Shown here one piece after another: positions 8,738 through 16,045 of a stretch of 28,812 nucleotides of DNA. Origin of the DNA: TMED14 sp963925545. GTDB lineage: Bacteria; Bacteroidota; Bacteroidia; Flavobacteriales; Schleiferiaceae. The translations under genes and the position numbers were made by a program. The notes beneath the pieces were generated by a model, which saw only the letters and a program-made list of their open reading frames with translations, had not been told where the DNA came from and ran no database searches. The stretch lies in NCBI GenBank assembly GCA_963925545.1, contig CAWUSA010000020.1, forward strand, positions 1-28,812, read 5' to 3'. How positions within the stretch are numbered: position 1 is the first letter of the stretch; each line of letters starts with the position of its first letter.

Positions 8738-9544
8738 TCATAAAAAAGAGTAAGCGTTGAGTTCAAGGACAATGACCAAGCACCCCATGCTTAGCACAAA
8801 GATGCCAAATGCTTTTTTAAGTCGGTCAGTGTCCACATAGTTCGATAAATGGTTCCCAATAAGCATGCCAACCAAGGCAGCTGCAGTGACAGTGAGTAAG
8901 AGGTTCCAGTCCATAACCATGTGGCCCATGTCCCCGGTGAACCCCAAAAGGGACTTGAATGCAATAATGGTCAGTGAGGTGCCAACGGCCACCTTCATGT
9001 TCAGTCCCGTGACGAGCACCAGGGCAGGGATGATAAGGAAGCCGCCACCTGCGCCAATCAACCCAGTTAACAAACCGATAACAGCTCCCTCAAACAATAT
9101 AAAGGCCACTCGCTTGGCTCCAGAGATGGCGGGTTGCTTGTTCTTGCTCTTCGGGTCTTTAATCATGCCACGGCCAGCCCATAGCATCATGATGGCAAAG
9201 AGTAGCATCAGGGCAGTTCCTTTGGTTAATGAAAAGTCGCCAAAGAGGATAAGTTCAGTAGGAATTGCAGGAAGAATCCAAGCCCTTGTGATGTAAACCA
9301 TCAATACGGATGGCGCACCAAACCATAGTGCCACCTTGAAGTCGACAAGGCCTTGTTTTGCCTTTGGGATAATTCCACCCATGCTTGTGGCGCCAACAAT
9401 GAAAAGGGAGTAGGCAGTAGCAGATACCGGGTCAATGCCAAACAAGTAGACCAGGACGGGGACCGTCAAGATGGAACCACCACCACCCAACAAGCCAAGT
9501 GACAGGCCAATGGCTAGTGATGCGATGTATGCAAGAATGATCAT
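8738..9544 (-). CDS. TauE/SafE-family sulfite/organosulfonate exporter
   Basis: A 268-residue inner-membrane protein with about eight hydrophobic segments in two repeats. Each repeat has the glycine-rich family signature: LGLLGGGGSILTVPVLVYL near residues 18-36 and LTGLIGAGGGFLIIPALVLV near 158-178. The family exports sulfite, sulfoacetate or related anions. It is the first gene of the operon with the CstB-like enzyme and MsrA; staphylococcal cst operons also carry a TauE, so export of sulfite or thiosulfate made during sulfide oxidation is a reasonable inference. No CstR-like repressor is visible. A -7-like box lies 5 nt before the ATG. Confidence 0.9.
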   Translation of the reverse strand: MIILAYIASLAIGLSLGLLGGGGSILTVPVLVYLFGIDPVSATAYSLFIVGATSMGGIIPKAKQGLVDFKVALWFGAPSVLMVYITRAWILPAIPTELILFGDFSLTKGTALMLLFAIMMLWAGRGMIKDPKSKNKQPAISGAKRVAFILFEGAVIGLLTGLIGAGGGFLIIPALVLVTGLNMKVAVGTSLTIIAFKSLLGFTGDMGHMVMDWNLLLTVTAAALVGMLIGNHLSNYVDTDRLKKAFGIFVLSMGCLVIVLELNAYSFL

Positions 9545-9549
9545 GGGTG

Positions 9550-9557
9550 CAAAGGTC
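9550..9557 (-). promoter_or_regulatory. -7-like box of the tauE-cstB-msrA operon
   Basis: Reads GACCTTTG on the minus strand, one mismatch from TAnnTTTG, and is 5 nt from the tauE ATG (9542-9544). No good -33 TTG is seen at 19-21 nt. If used, the mRNA would be almost leaderless. Confidence 0.35.
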
Positions 9558-9676
9558 GTTGTTTGGATTCAGCAACAGCTATTTAGCCATCACCGCTTGA
9601 TGATGATGGCATCAAAATATTTCAGGCTGATTGCAAAAGAAATGTGAGGTGAATGGTATCATGCAGACTTCTGGTT

Positions 9677-9684
9677 GATATTTG
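9677..9684 (+). promoter_or_regulatory. -7-like box before the DUF6695/PLP/GGT operon
   Basis: GATATTTG, one mismatch from TAnnTTTG, is followed after 4 nt (TCTG) by the ATG at 9689. It supports that start over the ATG at 9653, which lies upstream of the box. No clear -33 element. Confidence 0.35.
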
Positions 9685-9688
9685 TCTG

Positions 9689-10717
9689 ATGATTACACCG
9701 AGTGCTGCCATCCCCTTAGCTTGGCCAGATATGTCAGTCCGAGCTGCAGAGTCTGTTTTTCATTGGTTGCGAAAAATGCGCATCATGAAAAATCAGAACA
9801 TATTGGTGGGGCATGCAGCCATTTTGATTGCAGAAGGTGATTCATTGACCTATTATGACTTTGGGAGGTACACCATTCCCGATGGCCAGGGCCGGGCACG
9901 CTGCGCATGGACGGACCCTAAGCTTCAGATGGAAACCAAGCCTCAATGGGATGACCAAGGCAATTTGTGCAACATGGAAGCCATTGCATGGGAATTGGAG
10001 AGCATGGCTGAAGCAACCCACGGTGAGCACACGTTGTACGCATCTATTTTAAAGGACGTGGATGTGGTGAAGACCAGGGCCTATTGTACATCCATTATTG
10101 AGAGAGGCTACATGCCATACAATGGGCTGACCAAAAACACACACAACAATTGTGCTCGATTTGTTGCTAAGGCCATATTGGCTGGCCTTGAGCCGGGGAC
10201 TAAGATATACAAGCGCTACAAGTGGCCCGTGAGCTTTGCACCTTCGCCGTATTCCAATGTGGCTACAGCCATGCCTAATGGCAAGCATTTTCGCATGTTG
10301 AAGGGCAAGGGTAGTTGGTACCATACGTCCTTGATTGAGCCAGTGTGGGATATTTGCAAGAAGGCCTATGCGTCTTTTTCCATCAGTCGGAGCAAGCAGT
10401 TGCCGTCAGATGCCGTCGTCACCTATTTGAAAGCACCAGATGTCAATCCAGCAACGGTGCCCGAGTCTTCCGTGTACCTGGGCGGAACGGGTGAAGGGTG
10501 TTTTTACCATGCTGAGATTGCCGGAGAGGCACTTAGCGTGACACGATTCAGTTACAAGGGCGACAAAGATTACCAGGCACATTATCAGGTTGATGAAAAA
10601 ACATTGGAAGCGTTCCGGGCTGATGAATGCCATGTTGTTCATGACAGCCATTTGGCATGGATTACCTTGCAATACCCTAAGACGGGTTCCCGCATCCGCT
10701 GTAGAAAAATCACTTAA
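9689..10717 (+). CDS. DUF6695-like protein, possible permuted papain-like fold
   Basis: A 342-residue protein without signal peptide. I recall Bacteroidota DUF6695 proteins with the same order of motifs: an N-terminal (A)I(A)LAWP segment (here AAIPLAWPD, 6-14), then GHAA (His42) with YYDFGRY about 20 residues later, then an NC motif in THNNCARF (Cys155) about 110 residues on. A His before an NC pair is the pattern of LRAT/YiiX-type circularly permuted NlpC/P60 enzymes, so a cysteine hydrolase or acyltransferase is possible but unproven. The start at 9689 keeps the conserved LAWP segment; ATGs at 9776 and 9785 would lose it, and one at 9653 adds residues unlike the family. First gene of a four-gene operon; the next starts 9 nt after its stop. 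Confidence 0.7.
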   Translation: MITPSAAIPLAWPDMSVRAAESVFHWLRKMRIMKNQNILVGHAAILIAEGDSLTYYDFGRYTIPDGQGRARCAWTDPKLQMETKPQWDDQGNLCNMEAIAWELESMAEATHGEHTLYASILKDVDVVKTRAYCTSIIERGYMPYNGLTKNTHNNCARFVAKAILAGLEPGTKIYKRYKWPVSFAPSPYSNVATAMPNGKHFRMLKGKGSWYHTSLIEPVWDICKKAYASFSISRSKQLPSDAVVTYLKAPDVNPATVPESSVYLGGTGEGCFYHAEIAGEALSVTRFSYKGDKDYQAHYQVDEKTLEAFRADECHVVHDSHLAWITLQYPKTGSRIRCRKIT

Positions 10718-10726
10718 GAGCGACAC

Positions 10727-12118
10727 ATGTCACAATCATTGATAGACATCCTGACATCGGGATGCGACGAACGAATCTTTCTTACAGGCACTGAAAACAG
10801 GAACAAGTACCACCTTCAGCCCTTGATGTATGAGGGATTGATGCAGCGAGGTTCATGCACGTGTAGCCCCATGAATAAAGATGGTCATGAGGTGGCTGAG
10901 GCCTTCATGGAGGAAATTCAGGTTGGCAATTACCAAGAGGTAGTTGCTGAGCAGACCCGATCCTTGCAAAATTTATTGAAGCAGGATTACCTGGATCAAT
11001 TCCAAGTCATGTATGGACCCAGTGGCTCAGATGCCATGTACATTCCGTTGATGTTTCAAGCGATCAGTCACCCAGGCGAGTCGATCGTCAACATTGTCAC
11101 CAGCCCTGAGGAGTTAGGGTCGGGCTCAAAAGCTGCTGCTGAAGGCAAATACTATGCAGGCTGGAATCAAATGGGAGAGACCATCCCCATCGGAGAGACC
11201 ATCGAAGGTGCGCCGGAGGTAATCAACCATTTCATTGCTGCTAGAGACAAGGATGGCAATGTGGCAGACCACAAGAAGGCCATACGGAAAATCATCAAGG
11301 ACAACCTTGGTAAGCCCATCATTGGTAACCTTGTGTTCGGGAGTAAATCAGGCATCATGGATGATTTGAATATCATCGATGAATTTCCTGATGGCGTGAT
11401 GTGGGTCGTGGATATGTGCCAATTCCGCGCTGATCGTCAATTGATTCATGAGCTGATCACCAAAGGGGTCATGCTAATGGTCACAGGCTCCAAATTCTTT
11501 CAAGCGCCGCCGTTTTGTGGCGCATTGCTGGTGCCTAAAACCATCACCTCTGCATTGGCACCTCTGGATGCCAGTCCGGCAGCGGCCTTCGGGAAGCTGT
11601 TCACCAAGTATGATTTCCCCCATTCATTGACGGGAATCCGTGAGCAATTGCCAGATTTCCAAAACTGGGGATTGCGCATGCGTTGGCAAATTGCCATCAA
11701 GGAAATGGAAGCCTACATGGCCATTCCCGCATCTGCAACCAACGCCTGGATCCGACGATGGAACCGCGTGGTAGCTGGCCGTTTAGCCATGAGTGACACG
11801 TTTGAATTGATGCCAGACATGGAGTTGAGCAATGATTCCATCATTTCCTTCATCATCAAAGCGAATGGCAGGGAACTTCTCAAGGATGAGCTCAAGGTGC
11901 TCTTTGATCAAATGGTAACCGAGGAGCATGAAGGTCTTGGTGATCATCACAAGGTGTTCATGGGTCAGCCTGTGACCTATGGTAAATCTGCGTTCATTCG
12001 ATTGGCCTTAGGGTCTTACTCGGTTCGCAAGCAAATGGAGAAAGGTAAATTCGATTTGCGCAATGATCTGCGCTTGGTTGACATCATTGAAGAGAAGGTC
12101 CTTACCTTGTTTGGATGA
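10727..12118 (+). CDS. Fold-type-I PLP-dependent enzyme (aminotransferase class V-like), substrate unknown
   Basis: A 463-residue protein with the marks of the aspartate aminotransferase superfamily. These are a Gly/Ser loop for the PLP phosphate (YGPSGSDAMY, 96-105), the Asp that pairs with the pyridine nitrogen and a following Gln (WVVDMCQ, Asp229 and Gln232), and the Schiff-base Lys in TGSKFFQAPPFCG (Lys256). TGTENRNKYHLQP near the N-terminus resembles the substrate-entry loop of class V enzymes. The order is closest to the cysteine desulfurase/aminotransferase V clan, but there is no recognisable sulfur-accepting Cys loop and I cannot name a characterised relative. It could be an aminotransferase, lyase or aldolase. 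Its last four bases overlap the start of another PLP enzyme (ATGA), so the two are probably made together. Confidence 0.75.
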   Translation: MSQSLIDILTSGCDERIFLTGTENRNKYHLQPLMYEGLMQRGSCTCSPMNKDGHEVAEAFMEEIQVGNYQEVVAEQTRSLQNLLKQDYLDQFQVMYGPSGSDAMYIPLMFQAISHPGESIVNIVTSPEELGSGSKAAAEGKYYAGWNQMGETIPIGETIEGAPEVINHFIAARDKDGNVADHKKAIRKIIKDNLGKPIIGNLVFGSKSGIMDDLNIIDEFPDGVMWVVDMCQFRADRQLIHELITKGVMLMVTGSKFFQAPPFCGALLVPKTITSALAPLDASPAAAFGKLFTKYDFPHSLTGIREQLPDFQNWGLRMRWQIAIKEMEAYMAIPASATNAWIRRWNRVVAGRLAMSDTFELMPDMELSNDSIISFIIKANGRELLKDELKVLFDQMVTEEHEGLGDHHKVFMGQPVTYGKSAFIRLALGSYSVRKQMEKGKFDLRNDLRLVDIIEEKVLTLFG

Positions 12119-13359
12119 GTGATCACGCATCGACCTTGATTGAACAGTCACAACGTGCCTACCAGGCAGCTGTGCAGAGGGGATGGGTCAGCGATAAGGA
12201 CTCTAGCTTGCTTTTTGTTGACTGGGATGCCCTTGAAGCGCGTTTAGCCCATTTATCCAATGCCTTCGGTCACCCGCATGCGAATCACTGCGTGGCTATC
12301 AAAACCATGCCACATCAGGCCGTTCTTAATCGCATGGTTGCATGGGGTTATGGATTGGAAGCAGCCTCCATGGAGGAGGTTTACCTGGCCGTTGAGGCAA
12401 AGGCTAAGCATATCATTTTTGATTCTCCGGTTAAAAGGTCTCATGAAATCGATGCATGTCAAGCCATTGGTGATCGTTTGCTGCTCAATGTCAACAGCTT
12501 GGAAGAGTTGGAACGAATGCCTGAGCATCCAAGCTTCCAAATTGGCATTCGCATCAATCCAGAGATGCAGGTGTCGGATGCGGCGCTCTACCATGTGTCG
12601 GGGTTGGAATCCAAGTTTGGGGTGCCAATCTCTGATCGATCATCCATTATTGATGCTATATTGAAGTATCCGGTGACTGCTTTGCATGTGCATTCCGGTT
12701 CGTCCATGAGTGATTTAACACAGGCTGTTCAAGCTGTGAACGCATTGATGAAACTAGCTAAAGAGGCCAATGACTCCCTCGCTAAGGCAGGAGAATCAAG
12801 GCGGATTACAGTTATTGACATGGGAGGTGGACTTTCACCTGAAGAGATCAACAAAGGAGAGAGTTACATGCAGACCTATGCCAGCGCATTGAAGGCTAGT
12901 ATACCCGAACTGTGGTCAGATTTTCACTTGGTGACAGAGTTTGGTCAATGGACCCATTTCCATACGGGATTTGCAATATCAGATGTTGAATACGCTATGG
13001 ATCGCGGAAGCCAGCGCATAGCATTCATCCATCTAGGTGCTGATTTCCTGATGAGGGATGCTTACAGCAGCCCCCGAGGCATTCCGTTGACGGTTTTAGA
13101 TCAGGCAGCCAAGGTAAAAGTGGCCACCCTGTGCAAGCATGACATTGCAGGCCCTCTGTGCTTTGCCGGCGACTATGTTGTGCGAGATGTGACTTTGCCC
13201 CGTATTGATGCAGGTGATAAATTGTTGATGCGTCACACAGGGTCCAATGCCTACGCACTCTGGTCCAGACATTGCAGCAGGGATATCCCAAAGGTTATTG
13301 GTGTCAGTCAACAAGGCAAGCAAGTTGAGTTGCTGTCTGAACGAAAGCAGGTATGGTGA
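12115..13359 (+). CDS. Fold-type-III PLP enzyme related to diaminopimelate/ornithine decarboxylases
   Basis: A 414-residue protein with an alanine-racemase-like barrel followed by a beta domain. Seen: Schiff-base Lys63 in VAIKTMPH, GLEAAS (80-85), HVHSGS (191-196), the PLP-phosphate loop DMGGGL (235-240), EFGQ (275-278) where decarboxylases have EPGR, and C-terminal CFAGD (Cys349, Asp353) matching the CESxD motif. A Tyr in SNAYAL (Tyr380) fits the usual GAY. Loss of the EPGR Arg, which contacts substrate in diaminopimelate decarboxylase, argues against plain LysA activity. Decarboxylation of another amino acid, or racemisation, is possible. It overlaps the upstream PLP gene by 4 nt and the downstream transpeptidase by 7 nt. 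Confidence 0.8.
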   Translation: MSDHASTLIEQSQRAYQAAVQRGWVSDKDSSLLFVDWDALEARLAHLSNAFGHPHANHCVAIKTMPHQAVLNRMVAWGYGLEAASMEEVYLAVEAKAKHIIFDSPVKRSHEIDACQAIGDRLLLNVNSLEELERMPEHPSFQIGIRINPEMQVSDAALYHVSGLESKFGVPISDRSSIIDAILKYPVTALHVHSGSSMSDLTQAVQAVNALMKLAKEANDSLAKAGESRRITVIDMGGGLSPEEINKGESYMQTYASALKASIPELWSDFHLVTEFGQWTHFHTGFAISDVEYAMDRGSQRIAFIHLGADFLMRDAYSSPRGIPLTVLDQAAKVKVATLCKHDIAGPLCFAGDYVVRDVTLPRIDAGDKLLMRHTGSNAYALWSRHCSRDIPKVIGVSQQGKQVELLSERKQVW

Positions 13360-15014
13360 GCCCATTGCTCAAAGCCATTGGATTGACCTGTTTGATGATG
13401 TTGCATGGCCCCTCCATGCAAGGTCAAGGCGCCGTTGCTGCTGCACATCCCATTGCAGTTGATGTGGCAAAAGCAATTTTGATGCAAGGGGGCAATGCCT
13501 TTGATGCAGCTGTGGCAACACATTTTGCGCTGGCTGTTGTCTTGCCAAGGGCTGGAAACCTGGGTGGAGGTGGCTTTGCTGTGGTGCGATTATCTGATGG
13601 TCAAGCACTTAGTCTAGATTACCGAGAAAAAGCACCCCTTGCCGCACAGGCGGATAGCTACATCAAGGATGGATCCATCATCGAAGGCAAATCTTTGCAC
13701 AGCCTGTACGCTTCAGGTATTCCGGGGTCTGTTGCGGGTATGTGGGCCATGCATGACTCCCTAGGGAGCATGCCATGGATGGACCTGTTGATGCCAGCCA
13801 TTGAATTGGCAGAGTTTGGCTTTCCCCTTACAGCAATTCAAGCATTAGAAATCAACCAGTTGGCAAACACCTTTCGGGAAAGAAACCCTCAAGGTGCTGG
13901 ACCATTCACACGAGGTGGGTGGGATGAAGGATCCCTTTTTGTCCAACCAGATTTAGCCATGACATTGCGAACTATTGCAAGCGAAGGCCCTGATGGATTT
14001 TACCAGGGAGCAGTGGCAGAGGCACTTGTTCATCGCATGCGGGAAGCAGATCAATGGTTTACCACAGAGGATATGCTGCATTACCAACCCCATTGGCGAC
14101 AACCTTTGCTGACGACTTACAGGGGCTATGATGTTGTGACGATGGGGCCGCCATCGAGTGGGGGTGTGGCCTTGATTCAAATGCTTCAAGCCAGTGAACG
14201 TGATGGCAATCGAATGCAACGCCATGGATCAGCGGCCTATGCGCATGACTTCACAGAGATATGCCGACTGGTTTATGAGGACCGAGCCCTGTATTTGGGG
14301 GATCCGTCATCCATGAAGTTATCCACTGAGGCCTTGCTTGATGCTGGCCGTCTTCAGGATCGATTCAAAGCAATCCCTAACTTTACCTCTGGCAAATCCA
14401 TGGACTTGAATCTACTTATTCACAAGGAGAGCGAAGAGACCACACAGCTGAGCATTGTTGATCAACAGGGTCACGCCATTGCCATCACCACGACATTGAA
14501 TTCATCCTACGGCAGCAAGCATTGGGTTGCTGGGTTTATCCTAAACAATGAGATGGATGATTTTGCCTTATCCCCAGGTAAGCCTAACCAATTTGGCTTG
14601 GTGGGCTTTGGGGTGAATGCCGTGGGTCCTGGTAAACGCATGCTTTCAAGCATGACACCAACCATTGCCAGCCGATCGGGTCATGTCATGGCCCTTGGCA
14701 CACCAGGAGGCAGCACCATCATCACCAATGTCTTCCAAGTTTTGACCAACCGTTTGCGCTATGACATGACATTGGATGAGGCTGTGGCTAAAAAGAAACT
14801 CCATGCGCAGGGCTGGCCAGATTTTCTCTTTGTAGAGGCAGATGCACTCAGCCCCTTCACCAAACTCTGTTTGCGCTTGCGAGGGCATGAGCTCAAAACG
14901 CGTTCACAAATTGGTCGATTTGAAGCGGTTGAAATGATTCAAAGTGAAGCGCGGTTTCACAGCAGCCCTGATGTCAGCCGCCAAGGGGATGCTTCAGGGT
15001 GGCCCGTCCCTTAG
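13353..15014 (+). CDS. ggt: Gamma-glutamyltranspeptidase / glutathione hydrolase family
   Basis: A 553-residue Ntn-hydrolase proenzyme, near the usual 560-580. A hydrophobic export signal (about 1-24, ending MQGQ) leads into GAVAAAHPIAVDVAKAIL and NLGGGGFAVVR, both family signatures. The autocleavage site and nucleophile is the Thr of ETTQLSIVD (Thr363; consensus TTHxSVVD, here Gln replaces His). SSMTPTIA and GTPGGSTIITNV near 432-460 form the oxyanion and binding region of the small subunit. The enzyme hydrolyses or transfers gamma-glutamyl groups in the periplasm. It is the last gene of the PLP operon, overlapping the previous gene by 7 nt, and overlaps selD end-to-end by 4 nt. Confidence 0.92.
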   Translation: MVSPLLKAIGLTCLMMLHGPSMQGQGAVAAAHPIAVDVAKAILMQGGNAFDAAVATHFALAVVLPRAGNLGGGGFAVVRLSDGQALSLDYREKAPLAAQADSYIKDGSIIEGKSLHSLYASGIPGSVAGMWAMHDSLGSMPWMDLLMPAIELAEFGFPLTAIQALEINQLANTFRERNPQGAGPFTRGGWDEGSLFVQPDLAMTLRTIASEGPDGFYQGAVAEALVHRMREADQWFTTEDMLHYQPHWRQPLLTTYRGYDVVTMGPPSSGGVALIQMLQASERDGNRMQRHGSAAYAHDFTEICRLVYEDRALYLGDPSSMKLSTEALLDAGRLQDRFKAIPNFTSGKSMDLNLLIHKESEETTQLSIVDQQGHAIAITTTLNSSYGSKHWVAGFILNNEMDDFALSPGKPNQFGLVGFGVNAVGPGKRMLSSMTPTIASRSGHVMALGTPGGSTIITNVFQVLTNRLRYDMTLDEAVAKKKLHAQGWPDFLFVEADALSPFTKLCLRLRGHELKTRSQIGRFEAVEMIQSEARFHSSPDVSRQGDASGWPVP

Positions 15015-16045
15015 TTGATTGTGATTCGAGGGCTGGATGTTTCATGGACATGCCCGATAACCCCGTCACAGAGGTTGGCCTGTTTCAGCATGCCCTGCAC
15101 CTGATCTAAGGCTTCTGGTGCAACACTAAGCAGCAATCCGCCACTGGTTTGTGGGTCGCATAGAATGGCTAGTTGCGGGCCGTCCATGCTGCTGACATCG
15201 CCCACATAGGCTGTGAAATTTTTAGTAGTTCCCTGGGGTAGACAATGCTGACCATAAAGTTCCATCAACCGTTTCATGTTATAAGTGGGTAGGTTTTTGT
15301 TGCTTAATGTGGCTGACACATCGGATGCTTCACATAGTTCTATTGCATGACCGAGCAACCCAAAGCCTGTGACATCGGTCATGGCATGAAGCCCGTCAAT
15401 AGCGGCTAAGGCTGAACCGATGTCATTGAGTTGGCTCATGGTTTCAATGGCCCATTGGATGTCCCTGTCGGTGGCGATGCCTTTTTTCATGGCGGTTGCC
15501 AGCAATCCAACCCCAAGGGGTTTGGTCAAGATCAGCAGATCACCGGGCTTTGCGCCAGCGTGCCGTTTCAGTTGGTCGCGGTGAACATGCCCTGTCACTG
15601 AAAGACCAAATAGGGGTTGGGGAATATTGATGCTATGCCCACCAGCCAGAGGGATGCCTGCTTGTTTACAAACACTTCGGGCTCCAGCAATGACCTGTGC
15701 AGCTTGCTCCACAGGCAACAGGTCAACAGGCCAGCCTAAGATCGCCAGGGCCATGCTGGGTGTGCCGCCCATTGCGTAGACGTCTGAGATGGCATTGGCA
15801 GCAGCAATTCGACCAAAGTCAAAGGCGTCATCAACGATGGGGGTGAAGAAGTCGGTGGTGTGAATCAAAAGTTGATCATTCCCGATGTCCATCACCGCTG
15901 CATCATCGCCCGTCTCATGGCCTATGAGCAGTCCAGGGAAGTCGCCGCAGTCACCGGATTGTTCAAGCATGCGATGCAGGTCGTTTGGCGCCATTTTACA
16001 GCCACAGCCACTGCCGGGATTGAAGGAGGTTAGGGCATTACTCAT
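15011..16045 (-). CDS. selD: Selenide, water dikinase (selenophosphate synthase)
   Basis: A 344-residue enzyme making selenophosphate from selenide and ATP. The N-terminal GSGCGCKM carries the active Cys14, Cys16 and Lys17; both Cys codons are TGT, so this is the Cys form, not a selenoprotein. Further signatures are GDDAAV, the TTDFFTPIVDD segment, ANAISDVYAMGG, and DVTGFGLLGHAIEL. I start at ATG 16043-16045, since the frame extends 58 codons upstream only because it lies inside mnmH. The gene overlaps the mnmH stop by 8 nt (ATGAGTAA), implying translational coupling. Selenophosphate is then the donor for MnmH. No selA/selB or tRNA-Sec is in the window. Confidence 0.96.
   Translation of the reverse strand: MSNALTSFNPGSGCGCKMAPNDLHRMLEQSGDCGDFPGLLIGHETGDDAAVMDIGNDQLLIHTTDFFTPIVDDAFDFGRIAAANAISDVYAMGGTPSMALAILGWPVDLLPVEQAAQVIAGARSVCKQAGIPLAGGHSINIPQPLFGLSVTGHVHRDQLKRHAGAKPGDLLILTKPLGVGLLATAMKKGIATDRDIQWAIETMSQLNDIGSALAAIDGLHAMTDVTGFGLLGHAIELCEASDVSATLSNKNLPTYNMKRLMELYGQHCLPQGTTKNFTAYVGDVSSMDGPQLAILCDPQTSGGLLLSVAPEALDQVQGMLKQANLCDGVIGHVHETSSPRITIN

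Noticed and set aside
9653..9688. ATG at 9653 as start of the DUF6695-like gene
   Set aside because: It lies upstream of the -7-like box at 9677-9684 and adds 12 residues unlike the family.
15998..16006. Possible selenocysteine codon in SelD
   Set aside because: Both Cys positions in GCGCK are TGT; there is no in-frame TGA.
10727..16045. Selenium pathway linking the PLP enzymes to selD/mnmH
   Set aside because: A class V-like PLP enzyme could be a selenocysteine lyase, but it lacks the usual Cys loop and the two operons converge rather than share a transcript.
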